Source: an uncultured Lachnospiraceae bacterium (GTDB lineage Bacteria > Bacillota > Clostridia > Lachnospirales > Lachnospiraceae). Taken from it: a stretch of 64,000 nt of DNA. Below, in pieces: positions 15,516-23,449 of this stretch (its first letter is position 1; every line of letters begins with the position of its first letter). Under the pieces are notes generated by a model. That model saw only the letters and a list, made by a program, of their open reading frames with translations. It made no database searches and was not told the origin of the DNA. The stretch is from positions 124,001 through 188,000 of the forward strand of contig CAIFEV010000003.1 in the NCBI GenBank assembly GCA_903789615.1. Direction: 5' to 3'. A program made the translations under genes and the position numbers.

Positions 15516-16511
15516 TTATGAACGCTTCTGCTGCGGCTGACTCGGGGCGTCGGGAACGCCGCGAGGAGATTCCGGCTCCATCCAGCCGGCCAGGGTCTTC
15601 ACCTGCTTTTTCACTGCTGCGGGGCCGGGCGTTTTTCTGCATTCGCTCGGTTTTTTCTGCATGACGGCGTAGAAGTTGCGGTTAAAGCTGGAGATCGAGT
15701 GAAAGCCGACGGCTTCCGATATATCCAGTATGGACATGTCTGTTGTGCCAAGAAGGCTGACGGCATTGTGGATCCGAAGCTGAATCAGGTAGCTGAGCGG
15801 GCTTGTTCCCATCACGGAAGAGAAGGTCCGGCGGAAACTTGCGGGGCTCATGTGGCACAGGGCAGAAAGAGAGTCGACGGAAAAATCTTCCGCACTGTGC
15901 CGGCGCATATAGTCAAGGGCCGGCATAAGAGGTGCCGTGTCCTGGTGGGTATGAACAAGAGGGCTCCCGATGAAGAACTGGCGGCGGTAGAAATTCATGA
16001 CATGAACGGTGAAGGCAAGGAAGTATCCGCACACAGCGTACTCGAAATTGTCGCAGTTCCACACAAATTCGTGCAGAATTGTATTAATAAGGTCCCGGAT
16101 CCCCGGGTGTTCACCGCCCGGGAAAACGGCACTGTACAGATGCTGCATGTTGTAGAAGATATCCTGCCCCTGCAGTTCGGGGAGGCCGCCCACGCGCTGC
16201 AGAAGCTGTCCGAGGTCCACGAAAATGTAACTCCACAGGCTTCTGCTACCGGGCTCTGACCAGGTGGTGTGGACCACTTCACTGCCCACGCAGGTGATGT
16301 CGCCTTCCTGTATGGTCACTTCTTCATCGCCCAGGATCATGCGGGCATTTCCTTCCCGGCAGAATCCGATCTCCAGGCAATTGTGAAAGTGCAGCCTCGG
16401 AGAGCGCACATCCGACAGCCGCCAGGAATCGCCCTGAAGCGCGAGCACGGGAAAATCACTGTTCAGCTCATACGGGCGGTATTCAACAGATTTGATATGC
16501 GAGGTATTCAT
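15516..16511 (-). CDS. AraC-family transcriptional regulator
   Basis: A 331-residue AraC/XylS regulator. Residues about 35-110 form a cupin ligand-binding domain (LHFHNCLEIGFCREG, then VTIQEGDITCVGSEVVHT), and residues about 205-300 hold the two helix-turn-helix units (DFSVDSLSALCHMSPASFRRTFSSVMG; ILDISEAVGFHSISSFNRNFYAVMQKKPSE). GGAG lies six bases before the ATG. It is divergent from the GH112/GH43 pair with only 83 bp between them, so it most likely activates or controls that pair in response to a mono- or disaccharide. The C-terminal 35 residues are a basic, proline-rich extension beyond the usual family end. Confidence 0.9.
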   Translation of the reverse strand: MNTSHIKSVEYRPYELNSDFPVLALQGDSWRLSDVRSPRLHFHNCLEIGFCREGNARMILGDEEVTIQEGDITCVGSEVVHTTWSEPGSRSLWSYIFVDLGQLLQRVGGLPELQGQDIFYNMQHLYSAVFPGGEHPGIRDLINTILHEFVWNCDNFEYAVCGYFLAFTVHVMNFYRRQFFIGSPLVHTHQDTAPLMPALDYMRRHSAEDFSVDSLSALCHMSPASFRRTFSSVMGTSPLSYLIQLRIHNAVSLLGTTDMSILDISEAVGFHSISSFNRNFYAVMQKKPSECRKTPGPAAVKKQVKTLAGWMEPESPRGVPDAPSQPQQKRS

Positions 16512-16594
16512 ATAAAACTCCGGTACATACGGTTCTGATTGTTATCGTTTATTGTAGCATCATTTAAACAGATGGAAAATGAGGAGAAAAACGC

Positions 16595-18796
16595 ATGAAA
16601 CGCGGTAATTTCACACTTCCGGGAGAATCCGGATACGAAGATCTGACACTGAAGCTGGCAGAAGAATGGGGCGCGGATGTAATCCGCGACAGCGACGGGA
16701 CGAGTCTGTCCGGGAAACTTCTGGATGCAGGATATGAGATTTATTCCACGATCTGCTGCATCCGCGGACACAATGCCTGGGCGGTGAAGCATCCGGAAGA
16801 TCTTCAGCAGACATTTCTGATGTCTGATCCCGTCATCGCGCAGGATGCGTCTGTCAGCATTCATCTGACGGACGGTTATCTCACGGAACAGTTTAAGGTC
16901 AACGACAGCCCGGAAAGTGTAAAACTCTGGCAGGTCTTTGACCGGACCGCACAGGTACAGGTTCCGGACCCGCAGTGGCAGTACGAGGCGGAGGCGGGGA
17001 ATGTCGTGATCACGGGCACCGTACCGTATCACCAGTATACCGTCAATTTTCTCGCATACCGCATCTGGGAAGAGATTTCCATGTACAATCACATCACCAA
17101 CGGCTGGACGCAAGAGCATCTGATGCCGATTGACCCGAGGAGCCGCGCGGCGCAGGAATATCTCCTCTCCTGGATGGAAGAGTGGTGTAATGAGCATCCG
17201 GACACCGACACGGTCCGCTTTACGTCGCTTTTTTACAATTTTGTCTGGATCTGGGGCAGTGACAGAAAACGGCAGAACCGGTTTACGGACTGGGGATCCT
17301 ATGATTTCACCGTGAGTCCGCTGGCGCTTGCCGGTTTTGAAAAGCAGTATGGATATGCCCTTACTTCGGAAGACTTTATCCATCAGGGCAAACGGCACGC
17401 AACACATATGCCGCCGGATAAGAAGCTGCTTGATTACATGGAATTCACCACCCGCTTCGTCACTCAGTTCGGGCGAAAGCTTGTTGATATCGTTCACGCG
17501 CACGGAAAGAAGGCTCTGCTGTTCTACGATGACAGCTGGGTGGGGACGGAGCCGTACAGCCGGTATTTTCCGGACATGAACTTTGACGGCATCATCAAAT
17601 GCGTATTCTCCGGGTATGAAGTCCGGCTCTGCGCAAATGTCCCGGCGAAGATTCACGAGATCCGGCTTCACCCGTACCTGTTCCCGACGGGACTGGGCGG
17701 CGCGCCGACGTTTTCTGCGGGCGGGCATCCGGAGCGTGACGCGATGCTCTACTGGGCACATATCCGCCGGGCGCTTCTGCGGCAGTGCGTCGATCGGATC
17801 GGGCTCGGCGGATATCTTCACCTGGTGCAGGGGTATCCGGAATTTGTCGACTGTATCGGGAAGATTGCAGACGAGTTCCGGCGCATTCAGCAGCTGCAGA
17901 AAGAGGGGGAGGTCTACACCCTGCCGATCCGTGTGGCGGTGCTGCATGCCTGGGGAAAGCTGCGCTCCTGGACACTCTCCGGGCATTTCCATGAGACCTA
18001 CATGCAGGATCTGATCCATATAAACGAGGCACTTTCCGGCCTCCCGCTGCAGGTCTCCTTTGTAAATTTTGATGACGTGAAGCGCGGGGCGCTTTCCGGT
18101 GTGGATGTCGTGATCAACGCGGGACGCGCGGGAAGCGCCTGGAGCGGCGGTGATGCCTGGAACGATCCGGAAGTGGTGTCGGCTCTCACGAAGTGGACGC
18201 AGGAGGGCGGTGTGTTTTTGGGAGTCAATGAGCCGTCTGCTGCCGGCGGGGCGATGTCGTACTTCCGCATGGCCCATGTGCTCGGAGTCGATGAGGACAC
18301 CGGGGCACGGGTATGCGAGGGACGGTATGCATTTGCCGCGAAGACGGTTCCGGGGCTTATCCCGGCGGACGCGTTCATCCGGGCGCGCAAGGGTCGGATC
18401 CTCACGGACGGCGCCCACACGGACGTTTTGATGGCACAGACCCTTACCACCGCCGGATACCCTGATCCGGAGCCCGCTCTTACGATGCACCCGTTTGGCG
18501 AGGGCATGGGTGTGTATCTTTCGTCCTTTGAATTCACGTATCCGAATGCCAGGATGCTTTTGAACATCATCCTGAAAGCTGCAGGACACGGGCTGGACCG
18601 CAGTTTCCTGCCGGACAATCCGTGGTGTGAGTGCGCGTACTATCCGGCTTCAGAGGTGCTTGCCGTCGTCAACAATTCGCAGGAAGAACAGCGCACGCAG
18701 ATCCGCGTGTCCCGCAGTGGAAATGAAAGCAGTATATCCCTGACGCTCGCTCCGCTTGAGATGAGGTTTCTGGATCTGTCGGAGAGGTTGGCATGA
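16595..18796 (+). CDS. GH112 beta-galactoside phosphorylase (galacto-N-biose/lacto-N-biose or galactosyl-rhamnose type)
   Basis: A 733-residue GH112 phosphorylase, a family that reversibly phosphorolyses beta-galactosides to alpha-galactose 1-phosphate. The N-terminal TIM-barrel domain holds FTSLFYNFVWIWGSDRKRQN, WGSYDFTVSPLALAGFEKQYG and FYDDSWVGTEP; a Rossmann-like domain and C-terminal beta domain follow. The family contains 1,3-beta-galactosyl-N-acetylhexosamine phosphorylases and D-galactosyl-beta-1,4-L-rhamnose phosphorylases, which I cannot separate by eye. The adjacent GH43, and the lack of N-acetylhexosamine genes, lean slightly to the rhamnose (pectin RG-I) version. There is no signal peptide. 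GAGGAG precedes the ATG. The gene overlaps GH43 by ATGA and faces an AraC regulator. Confidence 0.9.
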   Translation: MKRGNFTLPGESGYEDLTLKLAEEWGADVIRDSDGTSLSGKLLDAGYEIYSTICCIRGHNAWAVKHPEDLQQTFLMSDPVIAQDASVSIHLTDGYLTEQFKVNDSPESVKLWQVFDRTAQVQVPDPQWQYEAEAGNVVITGTVPYHQYTVNFLAYRIWEEISMYNHITNGWTQEHLMPIDPRSRAAQEYLLSWMEEWCNEHPDTDTVRFTSLFYNFVWIWGSDRKRQNRFTDWGSYDFTVSPLALAGFEKQYGYALTSEDFIHQGKRHATHMPPDKKLLDYMEFTTRFVTQFGRKLVDIVHAHGKKALLFYDDSWVGTEPYSRYFPDMNFDGIIKCVFSGYEVRLCANVPAKIHEIRLHPYLFPTGLGGAPTFSAGGHPERDAMLYWAHIRRALLRQCVDRIGLGGYLHLVQGYPEFVDCIGKIADEFRRIQQLQKEGEVYTLPIRVAVLHAWGKLRSWTLSGHFHETYMQDLIHINEALSGLPLQVSFVNFDDVKRGALSGVDVVINAGRAGSAWSGGDAWNDPEVVSALTKWTQEGGVFLGVNEPSAAGGAMSYFRMAHVLGVDEDTGARVCEGRYAFAAKTVPGLIPADAFIRARKGRILTDGAHTDVLMAQTLTTAGYPDPEPALTMHPFGEGMGVYLSSFEFTYPNARMLLNIILKAAGHGLDRSFLPDNPWCECAYYPASEVLAVVNNSQEEQRTQIRVSRSGNESSISLTLAPLEMRFLDLSERLA

Positions 18797-19728
18797 CCGG
18801 TTATTTATTTGTTCATTTCAGAGAAAAGAAGACGCCGGACGGCGAGCAGGTGTACTTTGCGGTGAGCCGTGATGCATTCCATTGGGAGGCGCTTGGCGGC
18901 GGAAAGCCCGTCCTGATGTCGGATGTCGGGGAAAAAGGAGTCCGTGACCACACGATTGCGCGCCTGTCTGACGGGAGTTTCATAATCCTTTCAACGGATC
19001 TGTCTCTGGCAAATGGCTTTGAGAGCCGGTATGGCGGAAGCTGGAAAAATGTCAGTGAAAAGGGAAGCCCGTATCTGGTGCTCTGGCGCTCGAAGGATCT
19101 TATCAGCTGGAGCCCGGCCCGTCTCATAAATCCGGATCCGGACAGTTGCCACACCGGATGCCGCTGGGCTCCGGACATTATACGCGACGAACAGAATGAC
19201 AGATATATTCTGCACTGGTCGGCGCCGGATCCTGCGTCCGGATACGGACAGATGCGGATTTTGTGCGCGGAAACGAAGGATTTTGAATCGTTTGGCAAAG
19301 CGGAAGTCCTGTTTGAGGAGAAAGGGCATTCCTACATCGATTCCGCCATCTACCGGGAAGACGGGAGATATTATCTGTTTGTGAAATGCGAAAGAAATCC
19401 GGGACGGATTGTCCTTCTTTCTTCCGAAAAGGTGACGGGGCCCTGGGAGACTGTACCCGGGTTCCACGACACGGCGTATTCGCTGGAAGAAGGAAAGTAT
19501 GAGGCGCCGACTGCCTGCCGCACGCCGGACGGGCGGTGGATTCTGTTTCTGGACTGCTACGCGAGTCCCGCGAGGCAGGGCTATGTTCCGTTCATCGCAG
19601 ACAGCCTGAAGAGCGGTGCTTTCCGACCGGCTGGAAAGGAGTGCACGTTCCCGTACGGCTTCAAGCACGGAACGATTCTTCCCATCACGCAGGAAGAGTA
19701 CAGCCGGCTGAAAGCGTTCTATAGCTGA
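18793..19728 (+). CDS. GH43-type five-bladed beta-propeller glycosidase
   Basis: A 311-residue intracellular protein with repeated short blades typical of GH43 and related clan GH-F propellers: RDHTIARLSDGSFIILST, CRWAPDIIRDEQNDRYILHWSA, SYIDSAIYREDGRYYLFVK and KYEAPTACRTPDGRWILFLD. The Glu in KYEAPT is at the position of the GH43 general acid, and the Asp in the RWAPD motif fits the pKa modulator. The N-terminal base is probably in VRDHT rather than the usual ADP motif, so the subfamily is atypical. Substrates in the family include arabinans, arabinoxylan and beta-1,3-galactan. The gene overlaps the GH112 stop by four bases (ATGA), which implies one transcript and related substrates. Confidence 0.8.
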   Translation: MTGYLFVHFREKKTPDGEQVYFAVSRDAFHWEALGGGKPVLMSDVGEKGVRDHTIARLSDGSFIILSTDLSLANGFESRYGGSWKNVSEKGSPYLVLWRSKDLISWSPARLINPDPDSCHTGCRWAPDIIRDEQNDRYILHWSAPDPASGYGQMRILCAETKDFESFGKAEVLFEEKGHSYIDSAIYREDGRYYLFVKCERNPGRIVLLSSEKVTGPWETVPGFHDTAYSLEEGKYEAPTACRTPDGRWILFLDCYASPARQGYVPFIADSLKSGAFRPAGKECTFPYGFKHGTILPITQEEYSRLKAFYS

Positions 19729-19847
19729 AGAAGCCAGAACTGACGGGCGTTATAGCTTCAGACTTTCAGCAGCGGTAACATTTGCCAATGCAGGCGGGGC
19801 GGCAATCCGTGGTATAGTGTAGCGAAGCAGAAGAAAGGGAGGATACC

Positions 19848-20843
19848 ATGGAAGACAGGCTGTATTCGTCGATCGGAGAGCTGGTGGGGCACACGCCGCT
19901 CGTGGAACTTACGGGATTTGAAAAGGAGCACGGGCTGACAGCCCGGATCCTTGCCAAGCTGGAGTATTTTGAACCGTCGGGGTCGGTGAAGGACCGCGCG
20001 GCGTTCTGGATGATCCGCGCCGCGGAAAGAGAGGGGAAGATCCGGAAGGGAGACGTGATCCTTGATTTCACGAGCGGAAACACGGGGATCGCGCTGGCGG
20101 CGTACTGCAATGCGCTCGGATACCGGTTCGCGGCGGTGCTGCAGCCAGGCGTTTCAAAGGAGCGTACGCAGATCCTGAAGGCATACGGGAGTATATTCCT
20201 GGAATTTAAGGACATTCCGGGTGTTTCGGAGATGATCCGCTCGGAGGGGCTGAACTTCGGAAAGTTCTATGTACTTCTTCAGAAATACGCCGATGAGCAT
20301 GGATACTTTTTCATCAACCAGGGCACGAACCAGGCGAATGTGCAGGCGCACTACTTCGGAACGGGGCCGGAGATCTGGGCGGCCACGGAGGGACATGTGG
20401 ATTTCTTCACGGCGCTGGCCGGGACGGGCGGAACAATTGCCGGCTGCGGGAAGTTCCTGAAGGAGAAAAATCCGGACCTGAAGGTGATCGGTGCCCAGCC
20501 TTCTCCCACTTCTCGCAAGGACAGCGCGTATCCGGAGCGGGATACCATCGACGGCGTCACGGCGTTTGAGGGTGTCGATGAAGACGCGGTTCCGCACTTT
20601 TTCGAGGAGTTTCAAATACACTGTGACGAGGTGCTGGATCTTGACGCTGACGAGGCATACGAGACCGGGCGGGATCTGGTCAGAAGCGACGGTTTGTTTC
20701 TGGGGCAGTCGGCGGCGGCAGCGGTTCTTGCGGCAAGAAAAATTGCCGAACGCCCTGAGGCGTCCGGCAAAACCATCGTATGTGTGTGTGCTGACAATGC
20801 GTTCAAGTACCTGTCGACCGGGATATACCGGGAGGACGTGTGA
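19848..20843 (+). CDS. cysK: Cysteine synthase (O-acetylserine sulfhydrylase) family
   Basis: A 331-residue fold-type II PLP enzyme. The PLP lysine is in SGSVKDRAAF (about residue 47), the substrate loop is TSGNTGIALAAYC, and the phosphate-binding glycine loop is GTGGTIAG. It should form cysteine from O-acetylserine and sulfide. The N-terminus (IGELVGHTPLVEL) is standard. AAAGGGAGG precedes the ATG. The C-terminal region (LFLGQSAAAAVLAA) has Gln-Ser where many CysK have Ser-Ser, a common variation. It converges with the malic enzyme gene with only six bases between stop codons. Confidence 0.9.
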   Translation: MEDRLYSSIGELVGHTPLVELTGFEKEHGLTARILAKLEYFEPSGSVKDRAAFWMIRAAEREGKIRKGDVILDFTSGNTGIALAAYCNALGYRFAAVLQPGVSKERTQILKAYGSIFLEFKDIPGVSEMIRSEGLNFGKFYVLLQKYADEHGYFFINQGTNQANVQAHYFGTGPEIWAATEGHVDFFTALAGTGGTIAGCGKFLKEKNPDLKVIGAQPSPTSRKDSAYPERDTIDGVTAFEGVDEDAVPHFFEEFQIHCDEVLDLDADEAYETGRDLVRSDGLFLGQSAAAAVLAARKIAERPEASGKTIVCVCADNAFKYLSTGIYREDV

Positions 20844-20849
20844 TCCGGG

Positions 20850-22019
20850 TCAGATCCTTGCGGCACCGGACTCGTGTGCGGCTTTGTTCACGGCTGCGGA
20901 CACGGCCCCGGCAACTCTCGGGTCAAATGCTTCCGGGATGATGTAATCGGCGGACAGTTTGTCGCCCACAAGAGAGGCAAGTGCGTCCGCGGCTGCGATC
21001 AGCATGGTGTCGTTGATGTCCGAGGCGCGCGCGTCAAGCGCCCCGCGGAAGATCCCCGGAAACGCCAGAACGTTGTTGATCTGGTTCGGGAAATCACTGC
21101 GCCCGGTCGCGATTACGGCAGCTCCGCCGGCTTTCGCGTCATCCGGGAAGATCTCCGGCGTCGGGTTGGCGCAGGCGAAGATGATGGCATCTTTGTTCAT
21201 GGTCCGGACCATGTCTGTGCTCAGGACGCCGGGAGCCGACACACCGATGAACACGTCCGCGCCTTTGATCACGTCGGCAAGAGATCCGGAACGCTTCCTG
21301 CGGTTGGTGATGCGGGCCATTTCGGTCTTGACCGGATTCAGGTTGTCGCGGCCTTCAAAGATGGCGCCGCGGCGGTCAACGAGCGTGATATCTTTTGCAC
21401 CGGCTGAAATCAGGAGACGGCTGATGGAGATGGCAGCGGCGCCGGCGCCGTTCACAATGATGCGTGCGTCTGTAAGTTTCTTTCCGGTCAGCTTCAGGGC
21501 ATTCATAAGGCCGGCCAGCGTGATGACGGCCGTGCCGTGCTGGTCATCGTGGAACACCGGGATGTCGCAGCGCTCCTTCAGGCGCTGTTCGATTTCAAAG
21601 CAGCGCGGCGCGGATATGTCCTCCAGGTTGACGCCGCCAAAGGACCCGGCGAGCAGCGCTACGGTGTTGACGATGTCATCGACATTCTTGCTGCGGATGC
21701 AAAGCGGGATGGCGTCCACGCCTCCGAAGGCTTTGAAGAGTACACATTTGCCTTCCATGACGGGCATGCCGGCCTCCGGGCCGATGTCGCCAAGCCCCAG
21801 AACCGCGGTGCCGTCGGTCACGACAGCCACGGTGTTCCAGCGGCGGGTGAGTTCAAAGCTCTTGTTTTTATCTTTCTGAATTTCAAGACAGGGAGCCGCG
21901 ACGCCGGGCGTGTAGGCCAGCGACAGATCGTCTCTGCTGCTCACCGGGACGCGCGGTGTAACTTCCAGTTTTCCTTTCCATTCGGCGTGAAGCCGGAGAG
22001 ATTCTTTTGCGTAGTCCAT
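20850..22019 (-). CDS. NAD(P)-dependent malic enzyme
   Basis: A 389-residue short bacterial malic enzyme that oxidatively decarboxylates malate to pyruvate. The malic N-domain contains LAYTPGVAAPC, VAVVTDGTAVLGLGDIGPEAGMPVMEGK and the metal-binding FHDDQHGTAV (about residue 165). The C-terminal Rossmann domain has IIVNGAGAAAISI, LVDRRGAIFEGR and IFACANPTPEI. The protein is free of the phosphotransacetylase extension seen in proteobacterial MaeB. AAAAGGAGAAG precedes the ATG. In this fermentative setting it would link C4 acids to pyruvate. Confidence 0.92.
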   Translation of the reverse strand: MDYAKESLRLHAEWKGKLEVTPRVPVSSRDDLSLAYTPGVAAPCLEIQKDKNKSFELTRRWNTVAVVTDGTAVLGLGDIGPEAGMPVMEGKCVLFKAFGGVDAIPLCIRSKNVDDIVNTVALLAGSFGGVNLEDISAPRCFEIEQRLKERCDIPVFHDDQHGTAVITLAGLMNALKLTGKKLTDARIIVNGAGAAAISISRLLISAGAKDITLVDRRGAIFEGRDNLNPVKTEMARITNRRKRSGSLADVIKGADVFIGVSAPGVLSTDMVRTMNKDAIIFACANPTPEIFPDDAKAGGAAVIATGRSDFPNQINNVLAFPGIFRGALDARASDINDTMLIAAADALASLVGDKLSADYIIPEAFDPRVAGAVSAAVNKAAHESGAARI

Positions 22020-22102
22020 CAGATTTCTCTTCTCCTTTTGAGCGATTTACGATTGATTTCCGATACGGTTTATTCATATCATATTACTGGGAAATAGGCA
22101 AG

Positions 22103-22135
22103 AAAAACCCCGGCGGCCCAAAAGGTCCGCCGGGG
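22103..22135 (-). terminator. Terminator of purC
   Basis: On the minus strand a nine-bp GC stem (CCCCGGCGG / CCGCCGGGG) is followed by TTTTTCTTG, about 40 nt beyond the purC stop. Confidence 0.85.
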
Positions 22136-22175
22136 ATAAATCCTGGGAAATGTATACCTGCCCGCACCGGAAAAA

Positions 22176-23048
22176 TCAGTCCAGATCTTTGCCGGTCAGA
22201 AGCTTATAGGCTTCTTTGTACTTGGCGATGGTCTTGTCGATGATATCCTGCGGAAGGTTGTAGTCGCTGTCCGGATGCGCCTTGAGCCAGTCGCGTACGA
22301 ACTGCTTGTCAAAGGACGGCTGGCTGTGGCCGGCTTCGTACCCCTCCAGCGGCCAGAAACGGCTGCTGTCCGGTGTGAGCATCTCGTCGCCCAGCACGAC
22401 TTCTCCGTTTTCGTCAAGGCCGAACTCGAACTTCGTATCGGCGATGATGATGCCGCGGGAGAGTGCGTAGTCGGCGCACTTCTTGTACAGCGCAATGGTA
22501 CAGTCGCGGATTTTTGTTGCATATTCTTTTCCGTGGCCCGGGAACTTCTTCTCGAGAACGTCGATGCTCTTCTCATAGCTGATGTTTTCATCGTGATCGC
22601 CGATCTCGGCCTTTGTAGACGGCGTATAGATCGGCTCCGGCAGCTTCTGGCACTCTTTCAGACCTTCCGGAAGCGGAATGCCGCAGACGGTGCCGTTCTT
22701 CTGATAGCTGGCCCAGCCGCTGCCTGTGATGTAGCCGCGAACGATGCACTCGATCGGGATCATCGTCAGCTTCCGGCAGAGCATGCTGTTGCCGGTGAAC
22801 TCCGGTTTGCGGAAAAACTCCGGCATGTCGTTCACATCTGTGCTGATCATGTGGTTCGGCATGATGTCCTTCGTGTAATCAAACCAGAACCTTGACATCT
22901 GGGTCAGAACGGTGCCTTTTTTTGTGACCTTGTTCTTCAGGATGACGTCAAACGCGGAAATGCGGTCCGTTGCAACCATGACCAGCGCATCGCCGATGTC
23001 ATAGATCTCACGCACCTTGCCTTCTTTGATGGGGCTGTACTCTTTCAT
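22176..23048 (-). CDS. purC: Phosphoribosylaminoimidazole-succinocarboxamide synthase (SAICAR synthase)
   Basis: A 290-residue SAICAR synthase, which condenses CAIR with aspartate in purine synthesis. Signatures are GKVREIYD near the N-terminus, VATDRISAFDV, IPIECIVRGYITGSGW, and the C-terminal IADTKFEFG and EMLTPDSSRFWP. GGAAGGAAG lies just before the ATG. It is a single gene with its own terminator rather than part of a pur cluster. The upstream 400-nt intergenic region carries a large palindrome. Purine-pathway control elements such as a guanine riboswitch were not recognised. Confidence 0.95.
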   Translation of the reverse strand: MKEYSPIKEGKVREIYDIGDALVMVATDRISAFDVILKNKVTKKGTVLTQMSRFWFDYTKDIMPNHMISTDVNDMPEFFRKPEFTGNSMLCRKLTMIPIECIVRGYITGSGWASYQKNGTVCGIPLPEGLKECQKLPEPIYTPSTKAEIGDHDENISYEKSIDVLEKKFPGHGKEYATKIRDCTIALYKKCADYALSRGIIIADTKFEFGLDENGEVVLGDEMLTPDSSRFWPLEGYEAGHSQPSFDKQFVRDWLKAHPDSDYNLPQDIIDKTIAKYKEAYKLLTGKDLD

Positions 23049-23150
23049 AGCTTCCTTCCTGGCCGGATATAAGCCGGCTGCCGCCTGAATAAATTCTCTG
23101 CCGGTTCAGTATAAAACAAAATCCGGGAAACTTAAAGTACTGTATAAGTC

Positions 23151-23250
23151 GGTCGCAACGCAGGGCCGGATGCGCGCTTGCGCGCATATCCGGCCTGGCG
23201 TTAGCGACCACAACAGGTATGAGCATGAAGCGACGCGTCAGCGGCGCGGA
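23151..23250. repeat. Large imperfect palindrome, candidate intergenic repeat element
   Basis: GGTCGC-AACGC-AGG-CCGGAT-GCGCGC and its near-complement face each other over a TT loop (23151-23209), giving about 26 paired positions with a few bulges. A second GC-rich palindromic stretch (GCGACGCGTCAGCGGCGC) follows at about 23229-23246. The pattern resembles dispersed intergenic palindromic elements; only one copy is in this window, so copy number cannot be judged. Confidence 0.5.
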
Positions 23251-23288
23251 ATATGACTTCTGGCGCACGTTTCCCGCCCGGAAATGGT

Positions 23289-23316
23289 TTGTATAAATGC
23301 GGAAAGGCGGTATAAT
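23289..23316 (+). promoter_or_regulatory. Promoter of the DAHP synthase operon
   Basis: TTGTAT (23289-23294), 16-nt spacer, perfect TATAAT (23311-23316); the ATG is 133 nt downstream, leaving a long leader. Confidence 0.7.
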
Positions 23317-23319
23317 ACT

Positions 23320-23425
23320 GGAAAGCCCACCGGTTCGGGATGAGGGTGCCTGAGGGTGCCTGGCCTGCATCCAGTGCAAACATATAAGACGACGGATGGA
23401 ATGCGAGGCCGCCGGGGGCTTTTTT
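23320..23425 (+). ncRNA. Candidate attenuator leader of DAHP synthase
   Basis: The leader can close into a multibranched structure: AAAGCCC-CCGG at its 5' end pairs with CCGG-GGGCTTT directly before a T-run, and GGCCT/AGGCC plus CATCC/GGATG form an inner hairpin. It also contains a direct repeat GAGGGTGCCT. A short frame, ATGAGGGTG to TAA, could encode a 15-residue peptide with a single Trp, but no good ribosome binding site is seen. No T-box core (GGGUGGNACC) is present. Confidence 0.4.
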
Positions 23426-23449
23426 ATTTTCAGAGGGGATTTTGAATAC

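Noticed and set aside
16508-18589. 693-residue ORF antisense to the GH112 gene
   Set aside because: It lies exactly opposite a gene with clear family motifs, has no ribosome binding site, and its sequence is rich in Arg/His/Pro as expected from the reverse frame of GC-rich codons.
23320-23425. Classical trp-type leader peptide attenuation
   Set aside because: The candidate peptide has a single Trp and no visible ribosome binding site, so tandem-codon stalling is not supported.
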